A DNA stretch of 64,000 nt, taken from assembly GCA_011525785.1 (NCBI GenBank), contig WYBT01000039.1, forward strand, positions 203,656 to 267,655, read 5' to 3'. Below the pieces are notes generated by a model. It made no database searches. It was not told the DNA's origin and was given only the letters and a program-made list of their open reading frames with translations. Both the position numbers and the translations under genes were made by a program. Positions within the stretch are counted from its first letter, which is position 1, and each line of letters starts with the position of its first letter. The stretch is from Planctomycetaceae bacterium. GTDB lineage: Bacteria > Planctomycetota > UBA1135 > GCA-002686595. This document shows, in pieces, positions 17,223 through 25,708 of this stretch.

Positions 17223-18464
17223 ATGAGCTTCTCGCGTCTCGCATGCACACTCCTGGCCCTGACCTTCGCGACCTCGACGGCGCAGGCCGATGTCTCGATC
17301 CTCGGAAAGCCGCAACTGGGCGTGTTTGCGCAGATCCAGGCCGCTGTCGATGCCGCGTCGCAGAACGACATCCTGCAGGTCGAGGACGGCATCTACGCCG
17401 GCTTCGTCATCCACAACAAGTCACTCACGGTGATGGCGGCGCCGGGAGCGCTCGCTGAAGTGCAGGGCACATGTGAAGTGCGCGCGCTGGGGCCGATGCG
17501 TTCGGTGTCGCTGATCGGGTTGACCGTGGGCGCCGCTTCGAGTCTCACGCCGCAGCCCGGCCTGCGACTGCTCGACAACCTGGGCAACGTGCGCTTGCAG
17601 GGCTGCACGTTCATCGGGTCGCGTGCGAACCCCTTCCCTGGCCAACCCGGTGCGGGGAACGGCGCAGAAGTCGTTCGCTCTTCGAAGGTGACCTTCACGC
17701 GTTGCATGCTCTTCGGGCGCGACATGGGCTTCCTGTCGGGTGTGCTCGGTCGTCCGGGCGGCGTGGGGCTCGACGCGCTCGACAGTCAGATCGCGCTGTA
17801 CGAATGCCTGGTGCGCGGCGGCCGCGGCTCGGACGAGAGCTATCCGGCTGGCGGCGCGGGCGGCGACGGTGTTCGCGTGAGCGGCTGGGGCGTGTTCGCC
17901 TCGGGCACAACGATCGAAGGCGGGCGCGGCGGCGGCGGCGACTACCTCGGCTGCACCACCTCGGGTGACGGCGGTAACGGGCTCGCGATCGAGGACGCAA
18001 CCGCGCAGCTGTACGACACCGAGATCGTGCGCGGCGCCGCAGGCGGGTTCTACACCTGCGTCGAGGGCATGGGCGGGCGGCGCGTGGTCCAGAGCAACTC
18101 GATCGTGGCCGAATTTGGCAGCGAGCATCGCTCGCTGGGCGCGCCCGTCGAGACCACGGACAACGCGACGCTGATGCTCAACATCGTCGGCAAGCCGGGC
18201 GACACCGTCGAGCTGCTCGTCGCGCAACGCTCGGTGTTCACCTACATGTCCGCGCTCTCCGGCGTGTCGACCATTCCGCAGCCGTGGAACCTGATCCCGG
18301 TCGGCACGATCGGGCCCGGCGGCTCGCTCGCAGTCCCCTACTTCATCGCCGACCAGACCTGGCCGCAGGCGGGGCGAGTGTTCAACTTCCAAGCGGTGCT
18401 GACGAACGGTTTGAACCAGCGTTTCCTCTCGTCGCCGGTCCAGGTGGTGGTGCGCAACACTTGA
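17223..18464 (+). CDS. Secreted beta-helix-like protein of unknown function
   Basis: This 413-residue protein has a clear Sec signal peptide (MSFSRLACTLLALTFATSTA, cut near AQA). The mature part begins with FAQIQAAVDAASQNDILQVE, the lead-in typical of right-handed parallel beta-helix proteins. Repeating short strands with Gly/Asp turns follow. A Gly-rich stretch (GGRGGGGD) and several cysteines lie mid-protein. The last 100 residues form a separate beta domain (ADQTWPQAG, then FLSSPVQVVVRNT) unlike the Cys-rich terminal domain of the earlier secreted proteins. Polysaccharide binding or cleavage is possible from the fold, but no catalytic residues can be assigned. ATG 17223 fits the signal peptide. 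The gene ends at the strong bidirectional terminator at 18499. Confidence 0.8.
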   Translation: MSFSRLACTLLALTFATSTAQADVSILGKPQLGVFAQIQAAVDAASQNDILQVEDGIYAGFVIHNKSLTVMAAPGALAEVQGTCEVRALGPMRSVSLIGLTVGAASSLTPQPGLRLLDNLGNVRLQGCTFIGSRANPFPGQPGAGNGAEVVRSSKVTFTRCMLFGRDMGFLSGVLGRPGGVGLDALDSQIALYECLVRGGRGSDESYPAGGAGGDGVRVSGWGVFASGTTIEGGRGGGGDYLGCTTSGDGGNGLAIEDATAQLYDTEIVRGAAGGFYTCVEGMGGRRVVQSNSIVAEFGSEHRSLGAPVETTDNATLMLNIVGKPGDTVELLVAQRSVFTYMSALSGVSTIPQPWNLIPVGTIGPGGSLAVPYFIADQTWPQAGRVFNFQAVLTNGLNQRFLSSPVQVVVRNT

Positions 18465-18498
18465 TCGTTGCGGCGCTGCGCGAAGCCTGAGGAACGAC

Positions 18499-18544
18499 AA
18501 CGCACGCTCCAGCGCGCCCTGCGACGCGCTGGAGCGTGCGTTTG
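18499..18544. terminator. Bidirectional intrinsic terminator between convergent genes
   Basis: Perfect 18-bp arms (18499-18516 and 18525-18542) begin AACGCACGCTCCAGCGCG and enclose an 8-nt loop. TTT follows on the plus strand and TTGTCGTT on the minus strand. It separates the beta-helix-like gene from the tandem amidohydrolase gene, whose stop is at 18555. Confidence 0.88.
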
Positions 18545-18554
18545 TCCGTGAGCG

Positions 18555-21122
18555 CTACTTCGTCATCCGCTCGAGACGCGCGCGGTACTTTTCGTACAGC
18601 TCGGTCTGGCGGTTCTCGAGGCTCTGCTGCGCGCCGTCGATGAAGACGTACTCGACGTGCGTCGAGTGCTCGAGGAGATCGCCGTCGGTGACGACGACGT
18701 CGGCGAGCTTGCCCGGCGCAAGGCTGCCCAGCTCCTGTTCGAGGCCCAGCGTGCGCGCGGCGTAGATCGTGATCGAGCGCAGCGCCTCTTCGCGCGGCAG
18801 TCCGAATGCGGCGGCCATCGAAGCGTGGAACACCACGTTGCGAATGTTCTCGTCGGCGCCAGAGCTGATCGCGAACGGCACGCCTGCGCGGTGCAGCACC
18901 GCCGGGTTGGCGTACATCGCGTCGTAGGGATCGAAGTCGCTGTTCGGCAGGAGCAGCGTGCCTTCGACCACGACCGGCAGCTTGCTCGCAGCGAGTTGCT
19001 CGGCCACCTTCCAACCTTCGGTCACGCCGAACAGCACCGCGTCGAGCTTCTCGTCCGCCACGAACTTGATGGCGTGCAGGATCGTCTGCGCGTTGGTCGC
19101 GCGGATCGCGACGCGCTTTTGGCCAAGTGCAAACGGTGCGAGCGCCTCGAGCCGCGGGTCGTACAGCGGCGCGAGCGACGGTTCGCTCTTCGAGGCGTCG
19201 AGCACGCGCTGGTACTCGCGCGCTTCGGCCAAGAGCTTGGAGAGCTCCTTCACCGCGTCCGGCGCCTTCTTCTCCTTGGCGGTGTTCGAGGTCGACGGGA
19301 AAGCGATGTGCAGCATGTCGCGATCGACGTGCAGTAGCTCTTCCCACGTGTCGCCGGTCAGTCGGATCACACACGACTGGCCACGCAACGGCCCGCCGCC
19401 CTGCGGCGCCGATTGAGCGCGCGTCACGCCGTTGTAGCGCGTCACGCCGATGTGCGCCGAGTCCGCAGCCAGGCTCGCAGAAGCGCGCACGTCGGGCTGA
19501 TTGCCGCCGATTTCGCGCTCGTCGCGCGTCGCGGCCACCGAGCCGACCTCGTAGAGACCAAGGCGCGTGTTCAGCGCGATCACACCCGGCCAGACGTGCT
19601 TGCCGCTCGCGTCGACGACGCGCGCTCCGCCGGGAATCGCGACGCCGGCGCCCAGCGCGACGATGCGTCCCCCGCTCATCACGAGCACGCCGTTCTCGAT
19701 GTCGGGGCCCGTGACCGGGTGCAGCGTGCCTCCCACGATCGCGACCGTCTCGCCGCCGGCGGGCAGCTCGCCGGGCTCTTTGCGCGGCTCCTCGATCGGC
19801 GTGAGCGGCGCGGGCCGCGTGTCGAGCTCGAACGCGTCGCGGCGCTGGAACACCACCTCGCCGTCGACCATGGTCCACTCGACGCGCGCGTAGCACGAGA
19901 GCGGATCGTGCGTGTGCAGCACGAGGTCGGCGTCCTTGCCCACTTCGATCGAGCCCGTGCGCTTGTCGATGTCGAGCTGGATCGCGGGATTGAGCGTCAC
20001 CAGCGCCAGCGCGCGCACCGGATCGAGCCCGCCGTAGCGGATCGACTTGGCCGCATCGGTGTACAGATGCCGCATCAGCTCGTCGGAGTCCGAATTGACG
20101 CTCGTCACCGCGCCGGCCTGGTCGAGCAGCGTGGCGTTGAACGGCACCGCGTCGTAGGCCTCGACCTTGTAGGCCCACCAGTCGCTGAACGTCGACGGCC
20201 CCGCGCCGTGCTTGACGATCTCGTGCGCGACCTTGTAGCCCTCGAGTACGTGCTGCAGCGTCTTCACGCGGAAGCCGTACTGCTCGGCGATGCGCAGCAG
20301 CATCACGATTTCGTCGGCGCGATAGCAGTGCGAGTGCACGTCGACCTGCGAGCCGAGAATCCCCACCAGCGCGTCGAGCCGCACGTCCTTGCGCGGCGGC
20401 GCGGGGTCCTCGCCGCGCTTGCGGGCAGCCTCGAACTCGCTCCACTCGCGCTCGTACTCGCGCGCGCGCGTGAACGCGCGATGGAACAGCGTCTCGACGC
20501 CCATGCGCGAGGCCGGGAAGCGCGTGTTGTTCCCGCGGCCGTCGTTCGAGCGCTTGACGTTCTCGCCCAGCGCGAACTTCACGCCCTCCTTGGCGCCGTC
20601 GAACACGAGTTCGTCGTTCGACTTGCCGTAGCGCATTTTGATGATCTCGTGCCGGCCGCCGATGGTGTTGGCCGAGCCGTGCAGCAACCGCGCCGTCGTC
20701 ACGCCGCCAGCCGCCGCGCGGAAGATGTTCACGTCCTCGCAGTCGAGCGCATCCGAGATGTCGCACTCGGCCGTGATCGAGTGCGTGCCCTCGTTGAGGC
20801 CGCGCGAAATGGCCGTGTGCGAGTGGCAGTCGATCACGCCCGGCGCGAGGTGCTTGCCCGCGCCGTCGATCTCCAGCGTTCCGGCGGGCGGACTGACCTT
20901 TCCGACGGCCGCGATCTTGCCGTCCTTGACGTACACGTCGCCGAGCTGACGCGCGCCGACGGCGGAGTGGATCACGACGTTGCGGATCACGCACGTGCCG
21001 CCGGTCGAGAGCGCGGGCTTGCGGTGCGCTTCGAGCTCGACCGGATGCTCCGACGCACGCGCCGCGCCGCACAGGCTCGCCGCTGCGAGCAGCACCGAGA
21101 GGAATTGCTCAGGGGTGTTCAT
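18555..21122 (-). CDS. Exported tandem amidohydrolase-family protein
   Basis: This 855-residue protein has a signal peptide (FLSVLLAAASLCGAARAS) and two amidohydrolase-superfamily units in one chain. The first (about 40-440) has the metal motif GVIDCHSHTAIS, a second histidine cluster in VDVHSHCYRADE, and the closing strand KDADLVLHTHDPL. The second (about 455-855) begins VAIVGGTLHPVTG and ends GKLADVVVTDGDLLEHSTH, but the HxH position reads GVIALNTRLG. It therefore lacks the metal-binding pair and is probably non-catalytic or structural. The gene overlaps the upstream amidohydrolase gene by 14 bp and has GGAGG eight bases before ATG 21122, so translation is coupled. The substrate is unknown; imidazolonepropionase-like or peptidase-type activity is common in such exported enzymes. 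Confidence 0.85.
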   Translation of the reverse strand: MNTPEQFLSVLLAAASLCGAARASEHPVELEAHRKPALSTGGTCVIRNVVIHSAVGARQLGDVYVKDGKIAAVGKVSPPAGTLEIDGAGKHLAPGVIDCHSHTAISRGLNEGTHSITAECDISDALDCEDVNIFRAAAGGVTTARLLHGSANTIGGRHEIIKMRYGKSNDELVFDGAKEGVKFALGENVKRSNDGRGNNTRFPASRMGVETLFHRAFTRAREYEREWSEFEAARKRGEDPAPPRKDVRLDALVGILGSQVDVHSHCYRADEIVMLLRIAEQYGFRVKTLQHVLEGYKVAHEIVKHGAGPSTFSDWWAYKVEAYDAVPFNATLLDQAGAVTSVNSDSDELMRHLYTDAAKSIRYGGLDPVRALALVTLNPAIQLDIDKRTGSIEVGKDADLVLHTHDPLSCYARVEWTMVDGEVVFQRRDAFELDTRPAPLTPIEEPRKEPGELPAGGETVAIVGGTLHPVTGPDIENGVLVMSGGRIVALGAGVAIPGGARVVDASGKHVWPGVIALNTRLGLYEVGSVAATRDEREIGGNQPDVRASASLAADSAHIGVTRYNGVTRAQSAPQGGGPLRGQSCVIRLTGDTWEELLHVDRDMLHIAFPSTSNTAKEKKAPDAVKELSKLLAEAREYQRVLDASKSEPSLAPLYDPRLEALAPFALGQKRVAIRATNAQTILHAIKFVADEKLDAVLFGVTEGWKVAEQLAASKLPVVVEGTLLLPNSDFDPYDAMYANPAVLHRAGVPFAISSGADENIRNVVFHASMAAAFGLPREEALRSITIYAARTLGLEQELGSLAPGKLADVVVTDGDLLEHSTHVEYVFIDGAQQSLENRQTELYEKYRARLERMTK

Positions 21123-22983
21123 CGCTGCAGCCTCCGTTCGTGGCGTCGACGTGTTCTTCGTGTTGACCCGGCTTGCGCGTCGCGCTGGCTTCGCTGACGT
21201 TTTCGCCCCACGGGCCCTTGGTGGTCACCGAGCCCGCGAACGCTTCGCCGTCGAGCTCGACCTTCCACGCGGATTCGACCTCGATGTCGCCGATCGAGAA
21301 CGAGCCCTTGAGCGTGAGCGTCTTGCCGCTCACGTGGCCCTTCACGTCGATCGTGCGCTCGCCGGCGCCGCCGGGCATCGCGGTCGTGTACGTGCCGGTG
21401 ACCGCGCCCTCGGGCGTCATCGTCACCGTCAGCGTGCCGGGCCGCGAGCCCTGATCGCTCTTGAGCTCGACCGCCCACGTTCCGCTCGCGTCGACGCCTT
21501 CGTCGGGCTTGCCCTCGGGCTTGGCGTCTTCCTTGATCTCGAACTCACTGGGGAAGCCGTCGACGAACAGCCAGCCGAGCTTGGCGTCCTTCGTGAGCGG
21601 ATGCGCCGTCCACAGTCCGAAGCTCGCGTCCAGGCCGCTCTTGATCGCGCCGACGTGCGCTCCGACGCCGCACAGCCGCGCGGGATTCGAGGTGAGCGCC
21701 GCGAGCGCGACGTCCTGCGGGAGGCCCTTCTCCACCAGCGTGCGCACGCGCTTGAGCAGCTCGGCCGCGCCGCCGTCCGCGGAGCCGAAGCTGAACTCCA
21801 CGCCCGCCTTGTGCAGCGCGATGGCGCAGTCTCGGCCCTCTTCCCACAGCCGCCGCTTCTCCTGACGCACCTCGAGCGGCTCCTCGTAGCTCCACTGCGC
21901 GTCGTCGTCCTTCTTGTCGTCCTTCTTCTTCTCGGCCTTGGCGTCGTCGGGCTTCTTCTCTTCCTTCGGTGCGTCGCCTTCCTTGGGCGCTTCCTTCGCA
22001 GCGTCCTTCTTGCCCGCGCCCTTCTTGTCCTTCTCGCTGGGATCCTTGGGCTCCTCGCCCCACTGCAGCGTCAGCACCAGCGGAATCGCGCGCTCCTTCA
22101 GCGTCTGCGCGACCTTGTGCGCCTCGCGTCCGCCGACGATGCCGATCGAGAGCCCCAGTTCGTCGCCCAGACGGACCCAGCGCAAGATGTCCTGCGCCGA
22201 CTGCGCTTCGCACATCAAGCGCTGCGACTTGGCCGCGAGGCGCGCGCCGACTTCGAGGTCGGCGTCGAACGAAGGCCGCGGACCGCTCTGACCCGCTTCG
22301 TAGCGGCGCGCGAGCAAGGCGTGGCGCTGTGCGTCGAAGAAGAACTGCCGTAGCTGCGCGTGGTAGCCCATCAGCGTGCTCGGATACTCGCCGCCCGACG
22401 CGCGCCAGGCGCCGTGCGAAAAGACATCGGCGGCGAGGATCGTGTCGCGCGCCGCGGCCTCGCGCGTGGTCGCAAGCGCGCTCATCCCGGCGAGCAACTG
22501 ACCGCTCGGCGCACTGAGCAGCGCTCCGAAGCCGGCCTCGCGCGCCGCCTTGCCCTTGTCCGTGGGAAGCGCGAAGGCCTGTGCGACGCTGAACGCCGGC
22601 TGCACGCCCTTGCGATTGGCGTCGCGCATGTCGACCAGCACGTCGGCCGCCTCCGAGCGCGGCGCGTCCTTGTCCGCGACGGGCTCGGGCGCCGTGAAGC
22701 CGACCTGCGTGAAGGCGTCGACGAACGCGGGCACGACGAGCATGCCCTTGCCGTCGACGACGCGCGCCGCAGCCGGCGTCGCTTCGTCAGCCTTGGCGAT
22801 GCGCTCGATGCGGCCGTCGCGCAGCACCAGGTGCACGCGCGGCGCGTCGGCGCGATCCTCGAGGCGCACATCCTTGACGACGTAAGGTTGGGGACGCGGC
22901 GGGGCCTGTTGGGCCAGCGCGGCGGACGCGATCCATACCGCGGCGGCGAGGGCCGGGGCCGCGCGGCCGAGCGAAGCGATCAT
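21109..22983 (-). CDS. Exported amidohydrolase-like protein with Lys/Asp-rich insert and C-terminal beta domain
   Basis: This 624-residue protein has a signal peptide (LGRAAPALAAAVWIASAALA). It has an amidohydrolase frame with the typical opening (LRDGRIERIAKAD, VDGKGMLVVPAFVDAF) and closing parts (ALTSNPARLCGV, GLWTAHPLTKDAKL). The usual HxH after the first strand is replaced by VDAFTQ, so metal binding is doubtful. About 55 residues in the middle are almost purely Lys, Asp, Glu, Ala and Pro (KDKKGAGKKDAAKEAPKEGD and onward), an unstructured insert. The last 110 residues are a beta-sandwich-like module (GTWAVELKSDQG, GTYTTAMPGGAGE). ATG 22983 has AGGAG six bases upstream. It is the first gene of a coupled pair with the tandem amidohydrolase; the two may form a complex (inference). 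Confidence 0.82.
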   Translation of the reverse strand: MIASLGRAAPALAAAVWIASAALAQQAPPRPQPYVVKDVRLEDRADAPRVHLVLRDGRIERIAKADEATPAAARVVDGKGMLVVPAFVDAFTQVGFTAPEPVADKDAPRSEAADVLVDMRDANRKGVQPAFSVAQAFALPTDKGKAAREAGFGALLSAPSGQLLAGMSALATTREAAARDTILAADVFSHGAWRASGGEYPSTLMGYHAQLRQFFFDAQRHALLARRYEAGQSGPRPSFDADLEVGARLAAKSQRLMCEAQSAQDILRWVRLGDELGLSIGIVGGREAHKVAQTLKERAIPLVLTLQWGEEPKDPSEKDKKGAGKKDAAKEAPKEGDAPKEEKKPDDAKAEKKKDDKKDDDAQWSYEEPLEVRQEKRRLWEEGRDCAIALHKAGVEFSFGSADGGAAELLKRVRTLVEKGLPQDVALAALTSNPARLCGVGAHVGAIKSGLDASFGLWTAHPLTKDAKLGWLFVDGFPSEFEIKEDAKPEGKPDEGVDASGTWAVELKSDQGSRPGTLTVTMTPEGAVTGTYTTAMPGGAGERTIDVKGHVSGKTLTLKGSFSIGDIEVESAWKVELDGEAFAGSVTTKGPWGENVSEASATRKPGQHEEHVDATNGGCSDEHP

Positions 22984-23067
22984 GCGCGCTCCTGCATGCT
23001 GTCGGGGACTCGTCGGAAGCGGCGCGGACAGCAGGTCCGAGCCCGTGAGGGGCCGCATTCTGCCGCG

Positions 23068-23172
23068 CTGGTTGTACGGTGCCAGAGCAATCTGTCCCAC
23101 GCCGCGCCACGCTACGGGCGGCCCGAACGCCACGGCGGCGTGGGACAGATTGCTCTGGCACCGTACAACCAG
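23068..23172. repeat. 93-bp palindromic element, locus 3
   Basis: Perfect 38-bp inverted arms (23068-23105 and 23135-23172) enclose a 29-nt loop. The GTAC-to-GTAC core is 23074-23166, 93 bp. The flanks are CTGGTT on the left and AACCAG on the right, as at locus 1. It lies between divergent genes: 85 bp upstream of the amidohydrolase start (22983) and 43 bp upstream of the likely transporter start (23215). Confidence 0.95.
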
Positions 23173-23214
23173 ACGACCACGCGACGGCGCCGCCTCGCTA
23201 CCCTCTGCGCCCGC

Positions 23215-24198
23215 TTGAGCGCCCCGACCGCCACGTCCGCCGCATCGCCGCGCTCGACCCGCGCTGTCGTCGCGTTGCTCTTGGTGACCGTCCTGTGGGG
23301 CTGGACGTTCGTGTGGATGAAGCAGGCCACCGACGCCGCCAAGGCGCAGCTCGGTGAAGACGGCCTCACCGCCGGCATCGGCCTGTTCATGACGCTGCGC
23401 TTCGGCCTCGCGGCCCTCGCGATGCTCGCGCTGCCCTCGGTGCGCAACGGCCTGACGCGCGGCGTGTGGAGCGCGGGCCTGTGGATCGGCCTCGCGCTGC
23501 TCGGCGGCTTCCTGCTCCAGATGTTCGGCCTCAGCGGCGTCTCCCCCGCCGTCTCAGCGTTCTTGACGAGCCTCTACGTGCTCTTCACGGCGCTGATCAT
23601 GCTCGTGCGCGACCGCCGCAGCCCGCACCCCGCACTCGTGCTCGGCGCGCTGCTCGCCACCTTCGGCGCCGGCTTCATCGGCGGCCCACCGCAGCTCACC
23701 TTCGGCCTCGGCGAGGGCCTCACCATCGGCTGCGCGTTCCTGTTCGCGATCCACATCCTGGTGACCGACGCCTACACCAAGCGCGAGGCCCCGATGCCGG
23801 TCACGATGACCTCCTTCGCGGTCGTCGCCGCCGGCAGCGCGCTGCTCTGCGCGCTCGGCGTTTCCCTCGCGCCCGAAATCAGCGCCAGCGCGCTGGTCGA
23901 CCTCGCCCTCACGCGCGACTTCCTCGTCCCGCTGCTCTTCGCCTCGAGCCTCGCGACCGTCCTCGCGCTCTCGCTGATGAACCTCTTCCAGCGCGAGCTC
24001 GACCCCGTGCGCGCCGCGATCATCTACGCGCTGGAGCCGATCTGGGCCGCCCTGGTCTCGATCTCGCAAGGCCGCGAGACCGTCACGGGTTGGCTCTACA
24101 TCGGCGGCGGGGCGCTGCTCGTGGGGAATCTGGTGGCTGAGCTCGGCCCGCGGCTCTTGCGGCGGCGGGCGCAGACGCGCACTCACGTCGAGGGATAG
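23215..24198 (+). CDS. EamA/DMT-superfamily membrane transporter
   Basis: This protein of about 327 residues has ten hydrophobic segments and two EamA-like halves. The first opens with VVALLLVTVLWGWTFVWMKQ. The second opens with GLTIGCAFLFAIHILVTDAY and includes ALEPIWAALVSI, where the family typically has a Pro/Glu motif. Members export amino acids, metabolites or drugs; this substrate cannot be named. No ATG gives a complete first membrane segment. I use the TTG at 23215, just after the palindromic element; an ATG at 23317 would remove the first helix. Start confidence is therefore low although the family is clear. It ends 78 bp before the convergent methyltransferase gene. Confidence 0.85.
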   Translation: MSAPTATSAASPRSTRAVVALLLVTVLWGWTFVWMKQATDAAKAQLGEDGLTAGIGLFMTLRFGLAALAMLALPSVRNGLTRGVWSAGLWIGLALLGGFLLQMFGLSGVSPAVSAFLTSLYVLFTALIMLVRDRRSPHPALVLGALLATFGAGFIGGPPQLTFGLGEGLTIGCAFLFAIHILVTDAYTKREAPMPVTMTSFAVVAAGSALLCALGVSLAPEISASALVDLALTRDFLVPLLFASSLATVLALSLMNLFQRELDPVRAAIIYALEPIWAALVSISQGRETVTGWLYIGGGALLVGNLVAELGPRLLRRRAQTRTHVEG

Positions 24199-24276
24199 CA
24201 CTCAGGGATCGAATCCGAGTCACCCGAGTCGGCCCCAGCGCGACGCAGTTCGCCGTTCGATAGACGTCAACGCTGC

Positions 24277-25056
24277 TCAGGCAGGCTTCACGGCGAAGAC
24301 GCAGCAAACCGAGTCAAAGCCCTCGTCGGCGAACTCTGGAACCGCCGCAACCTCGACACGGATCGACGAGTCTTCGAACCCCAGCTCCGGCAGCAGAGCC
24401 GCGAAGTCTCGCTCGTTCACGCGTGTGACCGGATACTCGTGCTCGAACACGCGATAGATCGTCGCGTCGCGCATGGCCCCGAGCAGCAGCGCGCCTCCCG
24501 GCGCGACGAGCTCTGCGAGGCGGCGCATGCAGTCGCGCCAACCGTCGCGGTCGAGCCCGAGCGCCTCGAGGCAGTAGTACGACGCGACGAGATCGAAGGT
24601 GCGCGGCTCGCTCAGCGGCGGGTCGCGCAGCATGTCGACCGCGGTGTAGTCGCGAACCCGCGCGCGCAGAAGCCGTTGGCGCTCGGGGAGCAGCGTGGAT
24701 GCCACGCTTTGGTCGATGTCCAGCTCCGCGGCGAGCGTGCCGGTCATACACAAGTCCCAGTCGAACGCGCGCGGGTCCTGGTCGACCCAGCGGCGCGCCT
24801 CCTCGAGGTTCGAAGGCAGGTAGTCGGCCAGTGTGATGCGCTCGACGAAGGGCGCGAGCGAGAACGCGTGGTGCAGAGTGGGGCCGCATCCAACCTCGAG
24901 CGCCTCGCGGGGTGGAGCCGACAGCTTGCGCAACTGAGCCACGACGAAACGAGCGTTGGCAACATCATCGCCGGTCGTCTCGCTCGAGTAGTACTGCTCC
25001 AGATAGCGCCGCGGGCTCCAACTGGCCTGGTACCGATCGGCCGCAGCTTCAGGCAT
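24277..25056 (-). CDS. SAM-dependent N-methyltransferase of the NNMT/PNMT/TEMT family
   Basis: This 259-residue protein matches the nicotinamide/phenylethanolamine/thioether methyltransferase family. The N-terminal signature is SWSPRRYLEQYYSS (compare FNPRxYLxxYY). The SAM site is LEVGCGPTLH, the acidic strand is ITLADYLPSNLEEARRW, and DPRAFDW follows as in the animal enzymes. The later block FDLVASYYCLEALG and the post-methyltransferase strand LVAPGGALLLGAMRD fit as well. These enzymes transfer methyl groups to small amines. The ATG at 25056 lies inside the end of the SpeD-like gene, an 8-nt overlap, so translation is coupled. The pairing suggests that the amine made by the upstream decarboxylase is then N-methylated (inference). 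Cytoplasmic; no signal peptide. Confidence 0.85.
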   Translation of the reverse strand: MPEAAADRYQASWSPRRYLEQYYSSETTGDDVANARFVVAQLRKLSAPPREALEVGCGPTLHHAFSLAPFVERITLADYLPSNLEEARRWVDQDPRAFDWDLCMTGTLAAELDIDQSVASTLLPERQRLLRARVRDYTAVDMLRDPPLSEPRTFDLVASYYCLEALGLDRDGWRDCMRRLAELVAPGGALLLGAMRDATIYRVFEHEYPVTRVNERDFAALLPELGFEDSSIRVEVAAVPEFADEGFDSVCCVFAVKPA

Positions 25057-25489
25057 GGTAGGCCAGCCCCCGGACGAGGTAGTGGTGCTCGTACTTCGTG
25101 GGAGCGAGCCGCGCGCACAGGAACTCCAGGCACTTGGACGCATCGAGTTCGCCGCAGGTGTAGATGTCGAATGTCATGAACTCCCTCACCGTCAGCGTGT
25201 GCAGGCTGATGCCCGACTCGATCAGCGGCACCCAACCCGAGAGTCCCGCCTTGTCGGGGAACTGGTCCTCTGGCGAGCGGAAGATGTACGGCGGCGACTG
25301 CTTGTGCATCCCCAGGTGCTCGACGAGCTGGTCGAGCAGCGCGTAGCAGAAGCCCAGGTCATCGCACAGCTCACGCCGCACGCCGTAGAAGTCGGCGTGC
25401 AGGCTGCGGCCGAAGGCCTTCGACTCCGTGACGGAACGGGCAAGCGCGTCGCTGCGCGCGGCGGGTTGAAGTTCGAGAGAGTGTTCCAA
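25049..25489 (-). CDS. SpeD-like pyruvoyl-dependent decarboxylase (AdoMet decarboxylase homologue)
   Basis: This 146-residue protein belongs to the bacterial S-adenosylmethionine decarboxylase family. The key block is LIESGISLHT...FDIYTCG. Ser92 (in ESG) is at the self-cleavage site that would become the pyruvoyl group, and the His of LHT and the Cys of YTCG are also kept. The usual ESH is ESG here, a change at a substrate/processing position. The N-terminal part (ADFYGVRRELCDDLGF, PPYIFRSPEDQFPDKAGLSG) is longer than in the classic 120-130-residue enzymes. Some SpeD homologues are known to act on ornithine or arginine instead of AdoMet, so the substrate is open. The start is uncertain: TTG 25489 is the best in frame and lacks a ribosome site. 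It is followed by the overlapping methyltransferase gene. Confidence 0.78.
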   Translation of the reverse strand: MEHSLELQPAARSDALARSVTESKAFGRSLHADFYGVRRELCDDLGFCYALLDQLVEHLGMHKQSPPYIFRSPEDQFPDKAGLSGWVPLIESGISLHTLTVREFMTFDIYTCGELDASKCLEFLCARLAPTKYEHHYLVRGLAYHA

Positions 25490-25708
25490 CGGAGGTGTCG
25501 CGAATGCGATCGCGGTCTTGGTTGCCTGTGGAGCTGATAACGGGGTCTTCGTCCGCCAGCCTCGCGGCGGTGACTGACAGCGCGCACCGCGCGAGCAGCG
25601 AAGCGGCTCGCCCCGTCCAACGCGGACCCAAGAGCGATCCCGCGCGTTCCAGGCAAACGAAAGCGCCGAGAAGTTGCGCCGTGCTCCACAGCGCGCGGTC
25701 GACGCGCG

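Noticed and set aside
24181..24276. tRNA-like string GGATCGAATCC near the end of the transporter gene
   Set aside because: No acceptor, D or anticodon stems can be drawn around it; it resembles a T-loop by chance.
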